DNA of 37,179 bases from Bacillota bacterium (GTDB lineage Bacteria > Bacillota > SHA-98 > UBA4971), in assembly GCA_030024085.1 (NCBI GenBank), contig JASEJE010000031.1:1-37179 (forward strand), read 5' to 3'. Below, in pieces: positions 24,051-31,430 of this stretch. The notes below the pieces were generated by a model. That model saw only the letters and a list, made by a program, of their open reading frames with translations. It ran no database searches and was not told where the DNA came from. Every line of letters starts with the position of its first letter. Position 1 is the first letter of the stretch. A program made the position numbers and the translations under genes.

Positions 24051-25226
24051 ATGAAAGAACTTAAGACGTTTTTCCTGATATTGGGGGTATTCCTCGTTGC
24101 ATACTTTGTCCCCTTTGGCAACCCACGCGTGCAGACGGCGATACTGGAAGCGTTCCACATGTTGCAGGAGTACGCAAGGGAGCACGTGCTGTTTTGCCTC
24201 GTTCCAGCCTTCTTCATAGCAGGGGCTATGCAGAACTTCATCTCCCAGCAGTCCGTGATGAGGTACCTGGGCAGAGGGGCGAGGCAGTGGCTTGCGTATG
24301 CGGTTGCATCGGTATCAGGTGCGATACTCGCCGTGTGCTCTTGCACGGTGCTGCCGCTTTTCATGGGTATATACAAGAGGGGTGCAGGTCTTGGCCCGGC
24401 GACGGCTTTCCTGTATTCAGGGCCAGCCATCAATGTCCTTGCGATTATACTCACGGCTCGCGTCCTGGGGTGGCAGATCGGGCTTGCGAGGGCCGTCGGA
24501 GCAGTGCTGTTCTCTGTGGTCATAGGGATCCTCATGGCTGTTATCTTCAGAGGAGAAGAGACGGAGAGACAAAAGGGGTTTGCTACCGCGGCGCAGGCAG
24601 TTGACGAGCGCGGGCGCAGCCTTGGTCAGACGACCGCGTATTTCGCGACCCTGGTGCTCATCCTGGTGTTCGCAGCGTGGGGTAAGCCTGCTGAGCCGAT
24701 AGGGTTCTGGTACGATGTGTTCAAGATAAAGTGGTATCTCGTGGTGGCGCTCCTCATCTACCTTGCATACATGCTCAAAGCCTGGTTTAAGCCAGGGGAG
24801 CTTGTAGCCTGGAAGGACTCCACCTGGGATTTCGCAAAGAGAATACTTCCGCTTCTGTTCGGAGGCGTTATGGTCGCGGGGCTACTCATGGGTCGTCCTA
24901 GCGTTGACAGCGGCCTCATACCGTCACGGTACGTGTCTACGCTTGTCGGCGGGAACTCGCTATTTGCGAATTTCTTTGCGTCCGTCGTGGGGGCGTTCAT
25001 GTACTTCGCGACGCTGACCGAGATCCCCATACTCCAGGGGCTCTTGGGTTCCGGCATGGGTCAAGGCCCTGCGCTGGCGCTGCTCCTTGCAGGGCCCGCG
25101 CTAAGCCTTCCTAACATGCTGGTGATCAACAGCGTCCTGGGGCCGAAGAAGACGATTACCTACGTTTCGCTGGTGGTCGTCATGGCAACGATAAGCGGTA
25201 TGATCTTCGGAGCCATGGTCGCGTAA
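24051..25226 (+). CDS. ArsP/DUF318-family permease (PF03773), probable organoarsenical or metal(loid) efflux
   Basis: This is a 391-residue membrane protein of the predicted permease family to which ArsP belongs, with about eight to ten helices in two repeats. Key features are the first-half motif AVCSCTVLPLFMGIYKRGAG with a CSC pair and the following GPATAFLYSGPAINVLAIIL. The second half has TEIPILQGLLGSGMGQGPAL and LLLAGPALSLPNMLVI. ATG 24051 has AAGGAG about 11 nt upstream. It is followed by a thioredoxin-like gene, a common pairing. Characterised ArsP exports trivalent organoarsenicals; the substrate here is inferred only from the context. Confidence 0.88.
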   Translation: MKELKTFFLILGVFLVAYFVPFGNPRVQTAILEAFHMLQEYAREHVLFCLVPAFFIAGAMQNFISQQSVMRYLGRGARQWLAYAVASVSGAILAVCSCTVLPLFMGIYKRGAGLGPATAFLYSGPAINVLAIILTARVLGWQIGLARAVGAVLFSVVIGILMAVIFRGEETERQKGFATAAQAVDERGRSLGQTTAYFATLVLILVFAAWGKPAEPIGFWYDVFKIKWYLVVALLIYLAYMLKAWFKPGELVAWKDSTWDFAKRILPLLFGGVMVAGLLMGRPSVDSGLIPSRYVSTLVGGNSLFANFFASVVGAFMYFATLTEIPILQGLLGSGMGQGPALALLLAGPALSLPNMLVINSVLGPKKTITYVSLVVVMATISGMIFGAMVA

Positions 25227-25289
25227 GTCCGAAGAGGCTCCAACAACGCGTCCCAAGGGGAGACTATATCCACGAAAGGAGGGGTAAGC

Positions 25290-25523
25290 GTGAAAGTAGA
25301 GATACTCGGCGTGGGTTGCCCCAAGTGTCGGAAGACGGAAGAAATGATCGGCGAAACCATACGGAAGCTCGGGATTGAGGCCGAAATCGTCCATGTGACT
25401 GATATCGACGAGATCATCGAGCGAGGAGTTATGATGACTCCCGCTGTGTTCGTGGACGGTGAAAAGAAGATCGAGGGGAAGATCCCCACAGAATCGCAGA
25501 TCAAAGAGTGGTTCAGTAGGTAA
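25290..25523 (+). CDS. Small thioredoxin-like protein (redox-active disulfide protein 2 family)
   Basis: This is a 77-residue glutaredoxin/thioredoxin-fold protein with the active site GVGCPKC (Cys10, Cys13) right after the first strand. A cis-proline motif MMTPAVFVDG and a C-terminal PTESQIKEWF helix follow, as in the MTH895/TM0996 family. The GTG start at 25290 is preceded by AAAGGAGGGG. Such proteins are regularly encoded next to ArsP-type permeases and could reduce a substrate or a permease disulfide (inference). A GGCCCCG/CGGGGTC hairpin lies just after the stop (about 25530-25552). Confidence 0.9.
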   Translation: MKVEILGVGCPKCRKTEEMIGETIRKLGIEAEIVHVTDIDEIIERGVMMTPAVFVDGEKKIEGKIPTESQIKEWFSR

Positions 25524-25615
25524 CGCATAAAGGCCCCGTCGCGGGCGGCGGGGTCAGTGTGCCCCCAGACACAGCCATGTTTTTGGGTAAAGCGTGAGAG
25601 AGGAGGAACCTTGAG

Positions 25616-25861
25616 TTGGGTTACAAAGTGCCACGAGAACAGATCCCCTGGTATCCTACGGTTGACATCGAGAAGTGTACAGGTTGCCGAACGTGCTATG
25701 AGTTTTGCTCGCACGGGACCTACGGGTGGGACGGAGAGAAGGGGACGCCCGTAGTGAAGAACCCGTTCAACTGCATCGTGGGCTGTAGTTCATGTGCTCT
25801 GCAGTGCCCGAGCGAGGCCATAATGTTTCCACCCCTGTCCATATTGAAGCAATACCGGTGA
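25616..25861 (+). CDS. Small 2x[4Fe-4S] ferredoxin-like protein
   Basis: This is an 81-residue iron-sulfur protein. Two clusters are indicated by CTGCRTCYEFC (Cys21, 24, 27, 31) and CIVGCSSCALQCP (Cys53, 57, 60, 64), the second with an extra residue after the first cysteine. The N-terminus VPREQIPWYPTVD is typical of ferredoxins found in metalloid-resistance clusters of anaerobes. The start is a TTG with AGGAGGAA about 8 nt upstream; no ATG is available. It follows the thioredoxin-like gene and may supply electrons to a redox step of the cluster (inference). Confidence 0.88.
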   Translation: MGYKVPREQIPWYPTVDIEKCTGCRTCYEFCSHGTYGWDGEKGTPVVKNPFNCIVGCSSCALQCPSEAIMFPPLSILKQYR

Positions 25862-25974
25862 ACGAGGGTGTAAACGGGGCCGCTCGAGCGCGCGGCAGTT
25901 GCTTTGACATCGTTTATGACTGGGCAAGCATCACCACGTTCGCTCTGACAAAGCGTTGGGGGAGGGAGCAACCT

Positions 25975-26308
25975 ATGGAAAACAGGTCAACTGCAGCTCA
26001 ATCACAGCCGGCGGAGAGCCGCAAGATCGGCGTGCTGCCTTGTTCGGGAGCGTGCAACGTAGGCATGATGACGACACGGGCTGTCGTTGAGATCGCGAGC
26101 AACCGCCCAGACGTCGGCTTTGTCTGCGCTCTCGGGCTCCCACTAGGAATACCAGGCATCATCGAGATGGCGAAGAAGGCCGATTACTATATCGCTCTCA
26201 ACTGTCGCTCTCAACGGCTGCGAAGTGAGGTGCGCCACCAAATCTCTGGAGAAGGCCGGGATCAAGTGGGACAAGGAACTCACTCTGACTAAAGACCTCG
26301 GGCTCTCC
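25975..26308 (+). pseudogene. DGC-domain (putative zinc-binding) protein, disrupted by a 13-nt tandem duplication
   Basis: The gene starts at ATG 25975 with GGGAGGGAG upstream and encodes KIGVLPCSGACNVGMMTTRA, then VGFVCALGLPLGIPGIIEMA and ADYYIAL, the N-terminal half of the DGC/putative zinc-binding family. CGCTCTCAAC occurs twice (26193-26202 and 26206-26215), a 13-nt duplication that shifts the frame. Downstream, the correct frame still reads LNGCEVRCATKSLEKAGIKW and DKELTLTKDLGLSKK, with the family's second Cys motif intact. Removing one repeat unit restores an uninterrupted gene. The homology ends near 26308, where another gene fragment begins. The intact protein would be expected to bind metal through its cysteines. 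Confidence 0.82.
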
Positions 26309-26604
26309 AAAAAGAGGTGGCGCGCCGGCACGGGGTTTTGCTCCTTGTTGACGCCGCCCAGACTGCCGGCAGCTGCCCCATTGATGTGGAGGCGCTCGGC
26401 ATAGGCCTACTGGTGCAGGCTTGGGAAGCAAGACGACCATCGACAGAGGTTGCGGAAGGACCAACGACGTATCCGAGCGACGGGGAAAGGCTTGACTGCG
26501 GCGTGTGCCGCGCAGGGCCATTGCCCGGTGACGAGAACTCCCCTGCGGTCCACGTCTTCGCGTTGAACAGTCAGGTCGAACAATCAATCCGCACCACATG
26601 CTGA
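26309..26604 (+). pseudogene. Cysteine-desulfurase-like (class V aminotransferase) fragment
   Basis: The frame KEVARRHGVLLLVDAAQTAG followed by SCPIDVEALGIGLL matches the PLP-binding aspartate region of SufS/NifS-like proteins (VDAAQSAGxxPIDV). Homology ends at about 26415, just before the expected SGHK lysine motif. The rest of the open frame (to 26604) is unrelated to anything I recognise. There is no N-terminal part. It is joined directly to the DGC pseudogene, probably by a deletion that removed the intervening sequence. Confidence 0.65.
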
Positions 26605-26679
26605 AGCTGAATACGTGTATAATACTCGTAGGGAAGAGCGAGATCCCGGAAACTGCGGGCGAGACAGGAAGGTGTTACA

Positions 26680-27333
26680 GTGTTGAGAAAGCTCTTCAAT
26701 ATGAAGGAGCCGGTGAATACCTGGACTCACTTTGTGACCTTTATCGTGGCGATTGCGGGCCTGGTGTACCTCATCATGCTGGCGAGGGGCAATACCTCGA
26801 AGGTCGTCACCATGACCGTGTACGGGGTGAGCGCGATCCTCCTGTATGGCGCAAGCTCTCTGTATCATTGGGTAAGGACGGTGCCCCGGAAAGAGCTGAT
26901 GCTCAGGCGACTGGATCACATCGCCATCTACCTTCTGATTGCAGGCTCGTATACTCCAGTGCTCTTCTATGGGCTCGAGGGCGCCTGGAGGACGGCGATG
27001 CTCGTCACCGTGTGGGTGCTGGCCGTCGCCGGCATGGTTCTCAAGGTATGGTTCATTCGTGCTCCACGCTTCATCACGACGGCCTTCTACCTGATGCTCG
27101 GGTGGATCGCCCTCGTCCCATTTCTCCAGCTCATCCACAACCTGCCGGTTGGGGCGATCGTCCTTATGATGGCCGGCGGTGCAGCTTATACCTTCGGCGC
27201 GGTGATCTATGCGACGAAGTGGCTCAACTTCCTCCCCAACAGGTTCGGGTTTCACGAGGTATTCCACCTGTTCGTCGTGGCCGGGACCGTCCTTCACTTT
27301 GTCATGATGGTGCTCTACATAGTGCCTCTCTAA
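26680..27333 (+). CDS. Hemolysin III family (HlyIII/PAQR-like) membrane protein
   Basis: This is a 217-residue protein with seven predicted membrane helices. Conserved features are EPVNTWTHFVTFIVAIAG near the start, YGASSLYHW (SxxxH-type metal ligand), RRLDHIAIYLLIAGSYTPVL, and the C-terminal HEVFHLFVVAGTVLHF with HxxxH. These histidines form the zinc site in PAQR proteins. The GTG at 26680 follows AGGAAGGTG. Length equals the family norm, yet its TAA stop (27331-27333) is part of the terminal repeat of hairpin-element copy D. The physiological role of bacterial HlyIII proteins is poorly defined. Confidence 0.93.
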   Translation: MLRKLFNMKEPVNTWTHFVTFIVAIAGLVYLIMLARGNTSKVVTMTVYGVSAILLYGASSLYHWVRTVPRKELMLRRLDHIAIYLLIAGSYTPVLFYGLEGAWRTAMLVTVWVLAVAGMVLKVWFIRAPRFITTAFYLMLGWIALVPFLQLIHNLPVGAIVLMMAGGAAYTFGAVIYATKWLNFLPNRFGFHEVFHLFVVAGTVLHFVMMVLYIVPL

Positions 27334-27550
27334 GTATGGCGCCATAAGTTTGTATGGCGCCATAAGTTTGCGCCACTTCTCCTGACGGTGTTGGGGTTGC
27401 CGGTGCTTGCTAGGGCGGGGCGCCTGGGATTTGGCTAGCCTTAAGCACCAAATTCGAACGCATCTCACCGCACGCGCCGTCCCCGGAGGGCAGTACCGGC
27501 AACCCGGAATCTTCTCCCAAACCGGCATGGATTTCTGAACTCACACTTAG
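27330..27550 (+). repeat. Dispersed hairpin element, copy D, with tandemly duplicated left end
   Basis: It starts CTAAGTATGGCGCCATAAGT at 27330. An 18-bp unit (GTATGGCGCCATAAGTTT) is present twice in tandem (about 27334-27369). The left inner arm GGGGTTGCCGGTG, the central ATTTGGC/GCACCAAAT region and the right arm TACCGGCAACC follow. The right terminal segment diverges from the other copies but still ends ACTTAG (27545-27550). The last base pairs of the HlyIII gene lie inside it. Confidence 0.9.
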
Positions 27551-27565
27551 TTTGTCGTTAGCGCC

Positions 27566-27594
27566 TTGACTCCAGGACGGTATGGTGGTATAAA
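27566..27594 (+). promoter_or_regulatory. Strong sigma-A-type promoter of the peptide ABC operon
   Basis: TTGACT (27566-27571) and TATAAA (27589-27594) are separated by exactly 17 bp. They lie 45 bp upstream of the start codon and 15 bp beyond the edge of hairpin-element copy D. Confidence 0.78.
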
Positions 27595-27638
27595 GTATCA
27601 AAAGCATCCTAGCGTTTTGGTAGAAGGAGGCGCTACAT

Positions 27639-29231
27639 ATGCATAAAAGATGCGCAAATTTAGTCGTACTCACGGTTCTCCTGCTGGTTCTCCTCACGTT
27701 TGGCGTGCCACCAGTGGCAGTGGCACAGGCCAGAGACGGCGGCACCTTGCGTATCGCAGCATCGTCGATCCAGCAACTCGACCCGTACAAGACCGCCGCC
27801 AATGACGAGATCAACGCCTGTAGCCTCGCCTACGACCCTCTCTTCATTCTCAGCAAGGACAACTTCAAGCCCATACCTCACCTTGCCGAAAGCTGGGAGA
27901 ATCCCGATGAGAAGACATGGATCTTCCACCTTCGCAAGGGCGTCTTGTTCCATGATGGGAACGCCGTGTTTCCGAAGGGGACGAGGCGCGAGGTGACAGC
28001 GGACGACGTCGTGTATTCCATAGAGCGCTTCCGCAAGGTGAGCACGGCGTTCGTCCTGGGTGACATCGCCAGCGTCAAGGCGCAGGACAAGTACACCGTA
28101 GTGATCAAGACGTCCCGTCCCGAACCGTTCCTGGTCAACGACCCCAACCGCCTGGCAAGGGTGGTCGTCATGGCCCGCGAGGCTGTCGAAAAACTGGGCG
28201 AGGACGGCGTCGCCAAGACACCTATCGGCACAGGACCGTTCAAGCTGAAGAGCTTCACGCCAGACCAGGGTCTCGCCTTCGAGAAAAACCCCAACTATTG
28301 GCTCCCGGTTCACCTCGACAGGGTCGAGTTCGTGGTCATCCCCGACCCGACAGTCCAGACCATGGCCCTCAGCGCGGGTGAGATCGATGTTGTGCCGTAC
28401 CTCTTTAACGTGGACGCCGTGGCGACCCTATCCAAGGATGCCAATCTCATACTCCTTTCCCGCGGCGGGTCATACCGCGGCCTCGGAATTAACGTCAAGA
28501 CACCTCCCTTCGATGAACGGGCGGTTCGCGATGCCATAGCGAAGATGCTGGATATCGACAGCGCTGTCAAGGCCGTCGTGGGGAAGTTCGGGGAGAGGGC
28601 TTACGGGCAGTGCCCGCCGTGGGTTCCGTTCGGCTACGACCCGAGCCTCAAGAACCTCTGGCCATACGACCCCAAGGCCGGGCTTGCGGAGCTTGCCAAG
28701 GCGGGATTCAAGGACACGAATGGCGACGGGATCCTGGACCGCAACGGTCAGCCGCTCAAGGTCCAGATCAAGACGATCCCTGGCTCGCAGGTCAGGGTGC
28801 TCACGATCCTTGCTACGCAACTCAAGGAACTCGGCATAGACGCTTCCGTGCTGCAGCAGGACACTGCGGTGTGGGTGGACGACCTTGTGAAGGGCAACAA
28901 TACCGGCATATTCTTCGACTTCAGTTACGCTGGCACCACGGGTCTGCATTCGCTGTTCCATGGCAGCATGATAGGCAAATCCAACACTCACTTCTACTCG
29001 AATCCCCAGGTGGATTCCTTGCTCGATCAGGCGCTCGGGACCACTGATGACAAGAAGCTCGCGAGTCTCTGGAAACAGGCCCAGCGCAAGATCATGGAAG
29101 ACCGCGTGGCTATCCCGCTCTACTTCGAGTGGGGATACTCCGTCTGCAATAGAAAGGTCAACGACTGGGTCCCGCCGTGGGGTGGCCTGCACCTCGTGTC
29201 CGTCGAAAACAACGTCTGGCTCTCCAGGTAG
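27639..29231 (+). CDS. ABC transporter substrate-binding protein, family 5 (oligopeptide/dipeptide type)
   Basis: This is a 530-residue extracytoplasmic receptor. The signal peptide (MHKRCANLVVLTVLLLVLLT, with an AVAQA cleavage site) is followed by GGTLRIAASSIQQLDPYKTA, PHLAESWENPDEKTWIFHLR, KGVLFHDG, TADDVVYSIERF, the GTGPFKL block and FEKNPNYW, all standard for SBP_bac_5. AGAAGGAGG lies about 9 nt before the ATG. It is followed by DppB- and DppC-like permeases and an M14 peptidase, so a peptide or amino-acid conjugate is the likely ligand. No ATPase genes are present in this operon. Confidence 0.94.
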   Translation: MHKRCANLVVLTVLLLVLLTFGVPPVAVAQARDGGTLRIAASSIQQLDPYKTAANDEINACSLAYDPLFILSKDNFKPIPHLAESWENPDEKTWIFHLRKGVLFHDGNAVFPKGTRREVTADDVVYSIERFRKVSTAFVLGDIASVKAQDKYTVVIKTSRPEPFLVNDPNRLARVVVMAREAVEKLGEDGVAKTPIGTGPFKLKSFTPDQGLAFEKNPNYWLPVHLDRVEFVVIPDPTVQTMALSAGEIDVVPYLFNVDAVATLSKDANLILLSRGGSYRGLGINVKTPPFDERAVRDAIAKMLDIDSAVKAVVGKFGERAYGQCPPWVPFGYDPSLKNLWPYDPKAGLAELAKAGFKDTNGDGILDRNGQPLKVQIKTIPGSQVRVLTILATQLKELGIDASVLQQDTAVWVDDLVKGNNTGIFFDFSYAGTTGLHSLFHGSMIGKSNTHFYSNPQVDSLLDQALGTTDDKKLASLWKQAQRKIMEDRVAIPLYFEWGYSVCNRKVNDWVPPWGGLHLVSVENNVWLSR

Positions 29232-29555
29232 GCCCGGGGGAAGTCCGGATGAGCCCCGGTGGACCTGGATGGGCTCGGATGCGCCCGGCTAGGCCTGGGG
29301 GTGTCTGGCATCGTCTGGCCGGGTCCGCTCCGGTCTGGTCTACTCCGGTCCAGCCCGCTTCGGTCCAGGGCTGTTCGGTTCGAAACGGTTCGAAACGCTC
29401 CAGAGCGGTCCGAAGCGGTGCCAAGCGACCTGATCGCCCTGAACAGCCTGGAGACCCGGCCGGGAGTACCTCGCTGCACAGCAGAAACCGTGCGCCCCGC
29501 TTCGCCTGTCGGGGAAGCGGGGCGCGCCCTCGAAAGCTCGAAAGGGAGTAACGCA
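29232..29555 (+). other. Intercistronic spacer with ~10-nt periodic low-complexity DNA and a strong hairpin
   Basis: This is a 324-bp gap inside the operon without a supported gene. About 29300-29430 is built of degenerate ~10-nt units around CGGTC/CGGTT (for example TACTCCGGTC, CGAAACGGTT, CGAAGCGGTG). At 29492-29525 a perfect 12-bp stem GCGCCCCGCTTC/GAAGCGGGGCGC encloses a 10-nt loop without a U-tract. Such hairpins between receptor and permease genes often stabilise the upstream mRNA and lower downstream expression (inference). Confidence 0.6.
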
Positions 29556-30503
29556 GTGCTCAAGCATATAGTCCGTCGTCTGGCTGTGACGATCCCTGTG
29601 CTCATCGGTGTGACGTTCATAGTGTTTGCCATGGTGAGCTTCGCTCCCGGCGACCCGATCAACCTCATGCTCGGGTCCGAGACGGCCAATCCCGAGAACA
29701 TAGAGAGGCTCAGGGTCGAGCTGGGGATGGACAAACCCTGGTACATCCAGTACGCAAACTACATGGCCAGGCTGGTGAGGGGAGACCTCGGCCGTTCGAT
29801 CACATTCCGGCGCCCCGTGGCGACCCAAATCAGAGAGCGGCTCCCCAACACCATAATCCTGGCCACGTCCTCAGCGCTGGTGGCGCTCATCATCGCGCTT
29901 CCGCTGGGGGTGATCGCCGCTGCAAAGCGGCGCTCCATCTTCGACTACGGGTCTACCACCCTCGCCATGATTGGAGTGTCCCTACCAGGGTTCTACCTTG
30001 GCCTCCTCCTCATAATCGTCTTCGGCCTCAAACTTCACTGGTTCCCCATACGGGGGATGCGTGGATTCGACGCCGGGTTCGTCGAGTTTGCAAGGCACAT
30101 CGTACTCCCGTCGGTGACGCTCGGAGCCTCGATGGCAGCGATTCTGACCAGGCTGACGCGCGCGTGCGTGCTGGAAACGCTTTCCCAGGACTTCATACGA
30201 ACCGCGCGCGCAAAGGGCGTCCATGAGAGAGTCGTGCTGTACAAGCACGCTCTTCGAAACGCCCTCTTGCCGGTCGTCACCACGTTCGGCATGCAGTTTG
30301 GGTCACTCATGGGCGGCGCGGTCATAACCGAGACCATCTTCTCGTGGCCAGGCCTCGGCATGCTCGCGGTAAACGCCGTGAAGCAGCGGGACATACCTCT
30401 TATACAGGGTACCGTGCTTGTGTTTGCAGTAAGCTTCATCCTGGTGACGCTGGCGACCGACCTGCTATATATCTTCATAGATCCGAGGATCAGATATGAG
30501 TGA
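29556..30503 (+). CDS. Peptide-type ABC transporter permease (DppB/OppB-like)
   Basis: This is a 315-residue inner-membrane subunit. It begins LKHIVRRLAVTIPVLIGVTF and FAMVSFAPGDPINLMLG, the usual DppB start. Conserved features are LGMDKPWYIQYANYMARLVR, GDLGRSITFRRPV, the coupling loop IRTARAKGVHERVVLYKHAL and the end GTVLVFAVSFILVTLATDLL with YIFIDPRIRYE. The GTG at 29556 follows AAAGGGAG and matches the family start; the frame is open into the low-complexity spacer upstream. It overlaps the DppC-like gene by 8 bp. Confidence 0.94.
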   Translation: MLKHIVRRLAVTIPVLIGVTFIVFAMVSFAPGDPINLMLGSETANPENIERLRVELGMDKPWYIQYANYMARLVRGDLGRSITFRRPVATQIRERLPNTIILATSSALVALIIALPLGVIAAAKRRSIFDYGSTTLAMIGVSLPGFYLGLLLIIVFGLKLHWFPIRGMRGFDAGFVEFARHIVLPSVTLGASMAAILTRLTRACVLETLSQDFIRTARAKGVHERVVLYKHALRNALLPVVTTFGMQFGSLMGGAVITETIFSWPGLGMLAVNAVKQRDIPLIQGTVLVFAVSFILVTLATDLLYIFIDPRIRYE

Positions 30504-31380
30504 TATGGAGCAAGAGATAGCCCGTGTAGAGACGCAGTCCATACGTTTCGGGAGAGTGTTCGCACGGCACAGGCTGGGCGTACTGGGGGTCGTGATGGTC
30601 GCCCTCTTCGTGGGGGCCGCCGTGTTCGCCCCCCTCGTCGCACCGTATAACCCATACACCATGGATCTTGCCAATACCAACCAGCCTCCCGGGTCGCCGG
30701 GGCACCTCCTCGGCACCGACAACTTCGGCCGCGACATCCTATCGCGGCTGGTACATGGCTCTCGCATCTCACTCCTCATAGGAGTAGTCGTCGTTTCAAT
30801 AGCGAGCGCGCTCGGCACGTGCCTCGGCCTGGTCTCAGGGTACTACGGCGGCTGGGTCGACCAGGCCGTCATGCGGATGGTTGAGGTGTTCTACTCGTTC
30901 CCCTTCCTCATCCTCGTCATCGCTGTGATGGCGCTTTTCGGCCCCAGCATATTCAACGTCATGTGGGTGCTGGGCGTTGTGAGCTGGCCGATGTACGCAA
31001 GGCTCGTGCGCGCGCAGGTGCTGTCGCTCAAGACTACCGATCTCGTGCAGGCCGCGAGGGCGACGGGTTGCGGGGACGCGAGGATCATGTTCAAGCACGT
31101 GCTCCCCAACGTCCTCACCCCCGTGATAGTCTCGGCCACGCTCGGAATCCCTTCAGCGATACTGTCGTCGGCTGCGCTGGGTTTTCTGGGGTTCGGGGTC
31201 CAGCCCCCGACGCCCGAGTGGGGCGCGATGGTGAGCGAAGGGAAGGATTTCATCCTGCTGAATCCCAATCTCATTGTATGGCCGGGGTTTTGCATATTTC
31301 TCGTTGTGCTCAGCTTCAACTTCGTCGGAGACGCGCTCAGAGACGCGCTTGATCCACGCTTGAGCAGGCAGCTTCACTGA
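30496..31380 (+). CDS. Peptide-type ABC transporter permease (DppC/OppC-like)
   Basis: This is a 294-residue second permease. A cytoplasmic N-terminus precedes FARHRLGVLGVVMVALFVGA. HLLGTDNFGRDILSRLVHGS and RISLLIGVVVV are the DppC signatures, as are FYSFPFLILVIAVMALFGPS, the coupling loop VQAARATGCGDARIMFKHVL and PPTPEWGAMVSEGKDF. It overlaps the upstream gene by 8 bp, indicating coupled translation. A peptidase gene follows within about 50 bp. Confidence 0.95.
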   Translation: MSDMEQEIARVETQSIRFGRVFARHRLGVLGVVMVALFVGAAVFAPLVAPYNPYTMDLANTNQPPGSPGHLLGTDNFGRDILSRLVHGSRISLLIGVVVVSIASALGTCLGLVSGYYGGWVDQAVMRMVEVFYSFPFLILVIAVMALFGPSIFNVMWVLGVVSWPMYARLVRAQVLSLKTTDLVQAARATGCGDARIMFKHVLPNVLTPVIVSATLGIPSAILSSAALGFLGFGVQPPTPEWGAMVSEGKDFILLNPNLIVWPGFCIFLVVLSFNFVGDALRDALDPRLSRQLH

Positions 31381-31430
31381 CTTTTCACATGAGGACGGCC
31401 ACGACCGACGGCAGACAGGGAGGGAGACAC

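Noticed and set aside
25557-25754. Alternative ORF overlapping the ferredoxin start
   Set aside because: It is in a different frame, lacks any motif, and the ferredoxin frame has two complete cysteine motifs with a well-placed ribosome-binding site.
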